Positions 1-10,700 of a stretch of 22,508 nt of DNA are shown here, piece by piece (positions within the stretch are counted from its first letter, which is position 1; each line of letters begins with the position of its first letter). The translations under genes and the position numbers were made by a program. The stretch lies in NCBI GenBank assembly GCA_001642005.1, contig LWCA01000590.1, forward strand, positions 1-22,508. Reading direction: 5' to 3'. Under the pieces are notes generated by a model. That model was given only the letters and a program-made list of their open reading frames with translations, was not told the origin of the DNA and did not search any database. This DNA comes from Intoshia linei (lineage: Eukaryota; Orthonectida; Rhopaluridae).

Positions 1-336
1 TTGTAAACGTTTCAAACAATTATAGGCACTGGTTTTTGAACAGCTGGTAACAATAGAAAGCGATTGATATGTTTGAATTAGAGATTTCTTTAATTCACTT
101 TTTATTTGATTACTATCAACAATTGAATGTTCACCGGAACGTTGGAAATCCATTAGGGTGTAGTTTTCATTTCGAAATTTTTTAAACCATCTTTGACATT
201 TTCTGTCATTTAAAACATCCTTACTATACACAGCACATATATTTTTGGTAGCTACCACTGCACTAAGGTCCTTAAAGTACTTATACATTAAAATATGACG
301 TAAATGTCCCTCAAAATCATTAAAATATTTAAATGT
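1..336 (-). pseudogene. Mariner transposase N-terminal fragment
   Basis: The open minus frame runs off the left edge; it follows a TAG at 337-339 and has its first ATG at 286-288, giving 96 visible codons from that ATG. It matches the mariner/SETMAR-type helix-turn-helix: NICAVYSKDVLNDRKCQRWF, then FKKFRNENYTL and RSGEHS where the family has RSGRPS. The usual start would lie a little upstream of this ATG, so the 5' end is probably worn. The catalytic DD(D/E) domain is not in the window, so activity cannot be judged; decay is an inference. Confidence 0.7.
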
Positions 337-523
337 CTAATCTATATCTAAATGGCCATTGAATAAATGTAGATTTAAATAAATTACATTCTCATCTGAT
401 GTGCTCGTACACATGATTGTTAAAAAATATTTTATATTTGAAAATATATAAAATCTTATCGGTTATATAGCGTTTCTAATCAATTGTATCCATAAAAACG
501 ACATAACTTTGTGAATCACCTAA
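1..523 (-). mobile_element. Mariner-type transposon remnant, truncated by the window edge
   Basis: The minus strand carries the N-terminal part of a mariner transposase (see separate entry). About 210 bases before its first methionine lies TTAGGTGATTCACAAAGTT (end at 523), next to a TA at 524-525. This looks like a mariner terminal inverted repeat at its TA target. The other end lies left of the window, so size and the second repeat cannot be checked. Confidence 0.65.
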
Positions 524-530
524 TATTTAT

Positions 531-1071
531 TAGGGGTGTGAATTTTTTTACTTTTTTGCGAAAATACGAAAGTGCCACCCCATACGTTAAAGATGGGGTT
601 GAATAATACACAATTATCAAAAAATTATATAAAAAGGATTAAAAAAAACCCTGGGGCAAAGCACTTCAAAATATGAATAATGAGCAAAATTTAATTTATT
701 TTGTATACTAAATTTTATCGTAATAATTATTTCCATAACAATAATATTCAATTTATATTTTTTTTATATTTATTCAGTTTTCTCATTGGAATCAGTTTTT
801 TTATCAATTTGGTGTTCATGATTCGCTAGACGATAATTTTGCGCATCTTTATAGCTATTTGTATAAAAAATTTTATATTTAAAATAATATTTTTAAGATA
901 ATTGTCATATATTTGTTACTGTGAGCGATACATTATTCAAAACTTTAGAGGCGATGCCCCAGGGTTTTTTTAACTGTTGAGAGGTAAGATTGGGTGCAAA
1001 TTGAATATTTTCCAAATGTTCATATGGTGAAAGGGTGCACTTTTGATATAAAAAGTCTTTCACACCCCTAC
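531..1071. mobile_element. Foldback/MITE-like element with nested inverted repeats
   Basis: The outer ends are TAGGGGTGTGAA (531-542) and TTCACACCCCTA (1059-1070). Both are followed inward by AAAGTG(C)CACCC-like sequence, so the arms are long but diverged. Inside is a perfect 17-base inverted repeat with a CCCTGGGGCA core (642-658 and 955-971), extended by a shared TTTGAATAATG-like block. TATTTAT flanks both sides (524-530, 1072-1078), a plausible target duplication. There is no coding frame, so it is probably non-autonomous; I cannot place the superfamily. Confidence 0.65.
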
Positions 1072-1649
1072 TATTTATATTTGTTAACTATTTTTTTACA
1101 TAGAAAATTCGTGCTAATTTAAATTAAATTGAGTTTAACAAAAAAATCTGAATTAAATTTGTTTATAGTTTTTGAACATATATGTTCCACTTTAATAGTT
1201 AATTTACTAACATTAATTAATGTCGAAAATGATCTTTCAGGTTCAATGGTCATTATTATACCGTTTGATTCAACTACAACAATTTATTAACACGACAACG
1301 GATTATTAAAATTTTCAATTAACAATTTGAGAAATCATGAAATGAAAACTTTAAACTTCAAGACGCGGGGGTTTTTTTGGATAAAATTTAAAAATATTAA
1401 TATTATTCTGCAGCAAATTAAGCGGCGTTCATTTTCTATATATGTCATTTTTATATTACAAAAATATGGAATAGCCCTATTGTACAATGTACATGAAATG
1501 ATATTCTTGTTTGTTTTAGATGTCATTCAAATCATGGTACAATTTTAAATTTCATAGATACATATAAAATTTATTTTCAGCCATAATAATATAAAAATTA
1601 ATAATATTATTTATTAAGAGAATATAAAACAAATATTTTGGTAGTCATT
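1072..1649. other. Intergenic and 3' UTR sequence
   Basis: Besides the poly(A) signals near the right end, this A+T-rich stretch shows nothing I recognise. The short open frames on both strands here look like nothing known. Confidence 0.6.
1610..1615 (-). promoter_or_regulatory. Probable poly(A) signal of the dynein gene
   Basis: AATAAA on the minus strand, about 35 bases after the TAA stop. A second AATAAA lies further on at 1570-1575. Such hexamers are common by chance in sequence this A+T-rich, so the position is the main support. Confidence 0.5.
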
Positions 1650-1796
1650 TTAATCAGTGTTTAAAATCAGAGCTACTCCCTGCAACGTCCAATGACTTTC
1701 ATGCTGAGTTGTATTCAAAAATGCTTCAAAAACCAATCCTACGCCCATAGCATTCCGTCTTTCCGAAGTCACGTATACTGGTACAAGGTAGGTATT
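1650..1796 (-). CDS. DNAH10: Dynein exon 32: C-terminus and stop
   Basis: 48 codons plus TAA at 1650-1652, phase 0, from [20 protein letters not shown] to [14 protein letters not shown]. The terminal HW.LQGVAL.LN.D is the usual end of axonemal heavy chains, so the 3' end is complete. Confidence 0.97.
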   Translation of the reverse strand, partial: NTYLVPVYVTSERRNAMGVGLVFEAFLNTTQHESHWTLQGVALILNTD

Positions 1797-4700
1797 CTAA
1801 ATAAATAAATTACGATAATAAAAAATAAGTATTGAGTAACGACCTGGATTATACTACTTACATTTACAATTGTTAATATAATTTATTTTTTTTATAATAT
1901 ACATTATATTATTATTTAATATAATTTTGTTAATAAAACAATATAAAACTGTAAAAAAACAAATACATATAAAAAATGTGTAAAAAATTGTTATAAAAAT
2001 ATTTATATTATAACGCAAGCAGCATAATTGACACCCCTGAATAAGAAGAAAATAAATTTTTTTACGTATCTAAAACTTTTAATTTGAACCGAAAAAGATT
2101 TAGTATAATTATGATACTAGTCATTTTAAGTTACTATTTAACGGAATTTTTGTACTTGAGAAAAATTCAAAGTCCGTTAACGAGGAATTCCGTTAAATAG
2201 GAATTAGCCTGTATTTATATATACAGTTATATAATATATTTATGTATATTAGAAAAACTTGCACATTTATTTTATTTTATTTTGTAATTATTATTAAACT
2301 GAGCTATTCCTGTAGGCAGATTTCAGTTTTTGAAAAATGCATACCAAGATTTACAAAAATATTAAAAATATAAAATTACTTGTAGTTTGATTTTATGGGT
2401 TTCAATCGGAATAATTTTCATAATGGGTAATTTTTGAATTAATTTTTTAGGTTTTTGTTTGATTAAACAGCTATTTTTCGTATCCCACATGGCTCCCTCC
2501 AAATATATACCAGAAACAAAACATCCTATGAATAAATTTACTTTTTTAAAATTGAAAAAACCTTGAAGTGGTCGTTCTGTAACTTCTTCAGAATCTTCAT
2601 AATACGTCATAGTTGTAAAAAGTGCACATTTATCAAGTGACCATCCATTTTTACGAGATACTGATTGAATCATAGCGGTAAGATATGATTCTGGTATATG
2701 CAGTCCCGACAACCATATAATTGCTGGTTCATTTTCAGTTACCTAATAATTAGTATATATTATTATAAGTATATAGTGATTATTAAGTATTATTATTAAC
2801 CCGTACGAAAATTATCAAAATTACAAAAAATGATTATTGTGATAGAGCTTATTCCAGTTGATATAAATACAAAATTTCAAATTCTCATTTTCAAAACATT
2901 TTTAATAAAATTTAAATAAAAATTACAACGAAACTAAAAGTAATAAAACTTTGTTAATATATAGAATTTATTTTTTTCGTATAATAAAAATGTGCCCTCG
3001 GTAGAGCTAGGTTGTTTGTACGCAGTACATAACAATCAACCTAATAAATTGTAAAAATTTTAGTAATCATTTTTGTGACACAATCATGCAACTTGGCTTT
3101 ATACAGTTTTAGTAGTTTTAGATTTATAGTTTTTATTTAATTTTTTGAAAAACTAGCCACTTTAGAGTAGTTAGAATGATAAAAAATAATTTTAACGCAA
3201 AAAATATAAGCATTCATTGTTAAAAATAACTTTTGATATATTATTAACAATAATAATATAAGAACTAATCAAAATTTAGAAAAATCAATAACCAAAAATA
3301 ATAATAAATTAATGTACATGATATGTTAATAACGTAATATCAATATATTAAGCCAATTTTATCTTTGAATCGCTGGCTGTACGTAGTTAGTTGAACATAA
3401 AGTTTCTACCTATTAAATTATGCAAGATGGTGTACAGTAAAAATTTAGATAATTTGTCACACCGTGCTTACAACATTTCAATCCTAAACTTATCTAAAAA
3501 ACACTACAAACCTAGTATACATAAAATATGAAAATTAAACAAACCCAATAATTATATTGATCAAATCGTTTAAGAAAATGAGTAATCCATGATCCCAAAT
3601 TTTTAAGCGTTGCCGGAGCCAATTTCTTCCATATTGTAGGAATTTGTCCATTGAATAAACTGTTGGCCACGTCATCCAACTCAGCAGACATACCAACCTC
3701 TCCAATCAAGGCCTGGAATGTAAAAATAAAAATAGATTAATGATTAAAATTACCTTCTGCAACAAAGATAATGAAGTTATCATTTTATTTAAAAGTTTAT
3801 TAAACCTTTCCAGTTCTTGAAATAATACAACCATAGTAGGTGAAATATTAATACCACTTGCTTTATGTAATTTAACAATATCAAACAATTCAGGTAATTT
3901 ATCTTGAATTTCACTGCCAATTTTGGAAATGAAATCATCACGACTAATACTATTACCACTATCATTGGTTTTTGGTTGTAATTCAACCAATTGACTCCAC
4001 ATACTTTTTGCAGCTTGAGTGTAATACCCAATTTCAGCATTGGCGTGAAGTCCAAACACTTCTGGTGTATTACCGAGAGGAAGGCTTTCAATATATTCAA
4101 TATATACTTTCATATTTGATGATAATTCTGGGATATAATAATCAAAATTATTATTCTTGAAAAAATGAAAAGGTTGGAATGTATCAAAAATAAAATCACC
4201 CATATATTCATCCATATAGCACTTTAAAATTCGTCTATCATAATTATCTATAGCACGTCCACCATACATCACCTCTCCAATTAAATATTTTAAACTTGCC
4301 CAAGGAATGCGTTGATCCTCATTTTCAATAGCTTTATTTAAATATGTTATTAATATGCCGTGACAAACATCAAGATCGGAATCATTAAAATCATAACTAA
4401 TATTCCAACCAATCTTTCCATATTTTCGTCTTTCTTGTACAACAGCATGGAAAAATGTTAAAACAAACAGTATTGATGGGAAAGCTTCGTGATTACATTC
4501 AGCTTTCGTAGAATGTGTAATTCTGAAATATGTATTTCTCATGTTTAATTTTAATCCGTTTGGAGGTTCGGTAACAACCTAAATTGAAAAGTAATAATAT
4601 TTTTAGTCAAAATAAATAAATATAAAAAATTACTTTTAATGATTGCTGTAAAATTCCAATGGGGAAAGATTCTACAGGTTCAGTAGTTAACCACAAACGA

Positions 4701-7700
4701 AAGTCCGGATGTGTTTTTGTTAATTTTTCCAATTCCTTTTCCAATGAATACAACCATTTTACCAATAAATGACAATTTTGTAAAAGTAACCAATTTCCAC
4801 GAGAAATACACATTTCCAATAATTGAATTGCCAACTTTTCTTGTCCTTGGCCCAATGACAATACCTTTACCTTATTCACTCCAAAATCTATTCTTTCAGC
4901 TAGTTTAAAGAGATCAGAGGTTGGATCAGACCCTGCACTCAATATAAATATAATTGGAGTTGTCGGCGAAGATTGTTCATAAATTGATTCAAAATTGATT
5001 ATTGGCGGTGTCACAAAACGTTCGCCCAAAATATCAGATACATATACTGTTACAGCACGATATACGCGATCGATCCGAATACATCGCAATATCATTAATT
5101 TCTGAAATTGTGATAAGTTTGCTTCGTAAGGATTTGGTAAAGGTGTCGATTCTGGAGCTTCCGAATCATACCACTAATATAAATAGATTTAAATATATCT
5201 GAAATATCTAATCACAATGCCGTAGAAACCATTAATTTAGAAGAAGTATCATTAATTTTATGTTTTGAATTTTTTACGTTATGTGAACGAAAACTGAAAA
5301 TTCATTAAATTTTTTAAACTACTTTTACTAACAATTGAAAAAAGTACTTTGTGAGTTTTTTATTATGTAAAACTAAGTACTTAGTACTTACTAAGTTTCT
5401 AAAAAAATTAAGTTGAACACACAAGTCTATAATATATGCATAAACGGATATACCAATCATTTTTTTGTAATTACCGTTTTCCATTCGATTAAGTTTTCTT
5501 CAATATTGTCACAAATTGAATTAAAAACATTTGGAAATGATCTCTGTAATTCTATTATATCTTCCCAGCCCTGCTCACTTATCCATGTTATAGTTTTTTG
5601 ACGAGAACTCTTTTCCAATGCTAAATTTCCCTAAAATATTGAAATATATATTTGATTCATAAATGATAAATTATTCATATATACATGTAATTAATTATTC
5701 CAAACAGGATGGTGAAAAATTCAGAAAACTATCAGCACGTACCTGATCTTACCGATCTTGAAATCTACCTCTACGAGAGTCTGAATTTTTTATCAATAGG
5801 GAAATGCAAACATAAACATCAAATGTGAAAAAATATTTTTAAAATTAGAGCTTAACGGAATATGCATATTTGATGAGGTCTAATATAGATATTAAATTCA
5901 CTACCTTTATGAAAAATTGCAATTCTTCTGTCGAAATATTGTTATTATTCAATTCAAATTTGATAGCAATCTGAAGCGAAAAAAGTAATTTATGCTTCTC
6001 AAATATTCCTAGCAAATAATTATAATATGAAAAAATTGATATTATATCATTAAAAAGTACCAGTGCAGCCATAATTGTATATATTAAATGTCAAGGTATC
6101 CATAATATTATTCAATCTGTTATTTAAGAGTGTGTCCGGCATTGATCGTTTCAGAGAAAAACGGAATACATTGAGATAAGCTGATAAAGAATATTGGTAC
6201 ATGTTATTAATAGAGGATATCTCATATAATACAAAAAATAGTATTGCACCGCGTTTAGCTACTACTCGATAGTCGTCTCTCATTATATCAATTTCTTTAG
6301 CTGTTTTTGATCCAAGTTTTAATTTTTCAGACACCTCTTTAGCTTTTGATTTTGTTTCTTCCAGGGTTGATATTAATTCCACATTGTCCAACATGTTACC
6401 CGTAGTAGCAGATAATTCTCGTAACAATGAATCCTCCAAATCTTTCAATAGTCTCTTATTATGACTAGTATTATAAATTAAAACTACATTTAAGACATGA
6501 ATATTATTATTTATTGAACATATCTAATATATATTTTGATTTAATATAATTACATTATTTGACATTTCTCAGAATACCGTAACTAAATACCGTATGACAT
6601 TAATCAATATGTAATTTATGTATTGTGCTGCATATAATACATAGTTGGCGTTTGTAATTGTGTTTAATTTGGCTTTGAAAACCCCCTATTCTGGACATTT
6701 GCAACTTTAACATCAATTTAAAAAAACTCTGGACGTGATTGAAAAATAATATTGGTATTACGTCGACCAGCTCATTGAAACGAAAAAGATGATTATTCAT
6801 CATACTTGAATTTTTTTGGTGTTGGATTGTGTTATCATATATCCGTTAAAATTTATATTAATTTGATTTAATAAAAGTAGACAACAGATTAATATAAAAC
6901 GATTCAAATCGAACAAAATGATGTGAGCGAACTTTCCTTATTCATGTAATGATCATGATGGGAACCCTCTATTCCTAAATTTCTTTTATCTGAATAATAT
7001 CAGGAATTATGAATGTATGATATGAGGAAAGTACAACATTTTGTAAATTTTTTTCGATAATAATGTTCTAAATAATATTTGGGACACTCACTAAAATATT
7101 CTTTTTTTAATTCAACAAAAAGTGTCAAAAGTTCACGCCTTAATATATTGTATTTATAAGCCTCACGGGAATAGAAAGTAAATTGATGCACTCTGGTGAA
7201 CCAATGAAAATAAACAATTCTACCCTACTAATATATAAATGTATTTATAGCCGTGGTTGTCAAACGATGTTTATTTAAATGTCATCTTTTTTACAATTTT
7301 TACTAAAATTACAAAAAATTTTACATGTACTAAGTAAATAAAATATTTTGATTGTTAATTACTTACAAATACGAACAGGACTTTCAGAAACAGAGATTTA
7401 GAATATAGTAGTATAGGTCCTACCGGTATACACTGTATAGTATACAACAGTGGTTCTCAACGTGGGCGTTTTAAAAAGATTGAGAACTCCTCGTATACAT
7501 TATAAACTAGGACAGTGGTGAATCGACCATAACCGAGACTCCTCTTCAGGGGATCGCGCTTACGTAATTTTTGTAAAATAAGTGCCTTATTTCTACAAAT
7601 TGAGAATTCAAAAAATTATATTATTGAATATCATTGTTATTTTGTGTGTTAAAATTTAGAATTTAAAACAAGAGCCTTACAGAGGTCAATAGGGATATAT

Positions 7701-10700
7701 GATTATGTGCAAAGTTTATGAAAAAAATTTAGGACCTATTTTTAATTTTCGGGTAACCTCCAGCTGTGTAGGTTCCGATCTGACCCTAATATACACAATA
7801 TAAATATAGAGCGTAAATATGTAAAATTCACTTTACATTATTTTTCCACGAAATATCACATATTTGAGGCCTACAAGATTTTTTATTTTTTATGTCTTAT
7901 CTTACGATGCCGGTTAATAGATTTACTTTCAACCCCGCAAACCTTTCCTTTGGTTAAAATCCATCAATCAAATAATAGGGTTGCATATTATCCATTATAT
8001 CAAAAGAGTAATAATGTAACATTGTGTAATCATTACCCATACAAAAATATGAAATATCAGTAAAGCATGTTTTTACACGTACCTCTAAAAGCTCTATCAC
8101 ATTTACAAAGTTATATTTAATTATCTGTAAATATGCATAAAAAACCTGGTTTCCTGAATTAATCTTTCTCGTTTATCTTCCAATTCTTTTCTTTCAGATT
8201 TAACAATAACACTGAGAAGCTGATCTTCCAAGCCTTTCAATGTAACAGTATAATTAATCAGCATAGATTTTCCATAAATATCTGGCGAGTATTTAGGATT
8301 ACTTAACTTAGTAGTTAGATAAAGTTGAAAAGTTGGATCAAAATCGATTTCTTTGTCACCAACTATTACAAATTCACTTCCTTTATCGCCTATAAATTAA
8401 ATATTAAATAATACATCATCAATAACAATGTATAATATATTTATTATAAATGTAAGTTAACAGCTCAAAAATCGCTTAATCAGATTAACAAGTCATACAA
8501 CCATGTAGACATAAATTTATAATAATTATTAATTTTACCTTTAACATTTTTTTCCAAAACATTATCTATGATTGGATCAATGTACTCGTCAACATCTTGA
8601 AATAAAAACGGAAATCCATACTTTATTGCCAATTCTAATTGTTTAGAGAACTCGGCATCGTTAAATGTGTTTACCTAATTGAAAATTGAGATGAAATTTA
8701 AAAAATCAAAATCAACCTTCAAGTTATTTTCTAGTTCTCTCTTTTTGATCCAATTAATGGCTTGTTGTTGAGGGTCAATACACAATGGAAAACGGGAGGC
8801 TAGAGTTGTAAGTATGCCATTCTGAATTGATAATTCATCAGGTGGTAAACCTTCCGATGTCCATCTATAAATTGAAATTAGAAAATATTTAATTACAACC
8901 AAATCATGTTTCTACAAAACAAGTATTATATAAAATTTACTTGCTAATTTCCACATCATTTGTCAAAATATTTTCAATGCAAAAATCTTCACTGAGTGGA
9001 ATGTTGGCATTTTTTACTTCCTTTACCCACATTTCATAAATAAGCCTATTTCTATACTCCCAACTGAATGCACCGACGTAACTAAGAAATCCAGCTCCAA
9101 TTAAACAATCTCCTAATAGTCTAATTTGTTTTTCTTTTAAATCGTTGAGTTCACTTTGCCATCTTATTTTTTCTGATCCTAATCCTGTGATTAGTTTATC
9201 TGCTGCTATCAATCGACGTTCCATAATTTCAGTCTCTTCTGTCAACTGTTTTCGTTCCAATGTAGCTTCCTCATATTTTTTATTAAGATTACTAAGTTCT
9301 TTTTCTAGAGAATCTACTTCCCTGTTAATTTTATCAAGTTCACGCTTGGATTGATGAAAACTTTTTTCTAATTTTGCCACCTATGTTTTTATTTATATAA
9401 TTTTTATTATTTTTTACCCTGTCTCTTTTTGGTTTAACTTCTCGAGCTACATCACAATATCCCACTACAGCTTGTACAAATTTCATTAAGCCTGCACCAG
9501 CTTTACTCTTATCCTTCATCACTTCTACTGTCATATCAAGTTCTTTCAAGAAACCTATAAAATGGATTAATTATAAAATCATTCTATATGATTGGTTACT
9601 TTGAACATAATGATACCTATTCAAAAAACCAAAAAGATAAATATACCTTTCACTGTTGCAATCTGCTTTGGTGAAATAGAATCTACGTCCATTTCCTTAA
9701 GTGATTTTAAGAAATTGCCTTCGGACATCATGCCTTTAGCTGATTTCCAAGAAACTTCACGTATTCCCTTCATTACTACAATGCACTCGCAAATAGTTTG
9801 AACAGGTTTAGGAGGCTTTGCGAAAGAACTATATATAGTCATTAGAATAATAATTATTAAAGGAACAGTAAATCTACGAATTAAAAAATAATTGTTTTTG
9901 ATGTATAATTAAGAATTATAGGCACGCGATTTATTTATTATAATAGGACTACAACAGTTTATCCCCATGTAGTACCTTTTCATAATTATATATACATTAT
10001 ATTATACCGTATTTCTGTTACATCTGATTTATCCAAGTCGTCAAGAGCTAACCGAGCAGCTTCCAAAGCAGGCAATGCTTCAGCTAATGCTGCCTCGGCG
10101 TCCAATTTTTGCACACCAATTTCTTTAGATTGTATTTGAACTTCAATACCTTTATTGGTGGCAAGCTGCTTTTTTGTTGTAGCTTTGTCAGTCCCAGTGA
10201 TAATTTCTTCCAATAAGCCTTCACAGGCTGTTGTTTTCTCTGTAACAGCTACTTTTTGCACAGCCAATTTTTCATTTAATATATTCAATTCTACACTAGC
10301 TTCAGCTATTTTTTTCATTCCACCACTTAGTCTTTTACACTAGATTGAAATAAAATTAAAGATACAAAGATTAAAATCTATTTTTATTTCAACACCATAT
10401 TTCTGTTATAAATTGATTATATTATTGGTATATGTAAAGTAAATAGTACATTGTATACCTGTGATTCTATAAAATTATCTTTTTGGTTTAAAAGTTTGAT
10501 ATAATTATTCAAAAGATCCAAATAATTTTTAGGAGTAACATAATTATCACGCCGTAGCTTTTGTTGAAATTCAACAGTCATTTTACCAACATCAATATGC
10601 ATTTCGACAGCTCTATTGATTATGTTTTCTTTATGTTCCGCCGATATGAGTGAAACCTAAAATTCAGTTTACTAAATTCTGAAATTAAAATTAATTGAGT

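Noticed and set aside
1327-1548. Overlapping open frames of 63-73 codons on both strands downstream of the dynein stop
   Set aside because: Low-complexity I/F/N-rich products with no recognisable family; expected by chance in A+T-rich DNA.
3789-4100. 103-codon minus-strand frame
   Set aside because: It is a shadow frame inside dynein exon 28, whose frame is clearly conserved.
6600-7191. Two minus-strand frames in the longest intron, considered as extra exons or a transposase piece
   Set aside because: Exons 23 and 24 join perfectly across them in the DNAH10 pattern, and neither product matches a family I know.
9381-9417. Frameshift or assembly error instead of a 37-base intron
   Set aside because: Perfect GT/AG ends and several equally short introns elsewhere make splicing the simpler reading.
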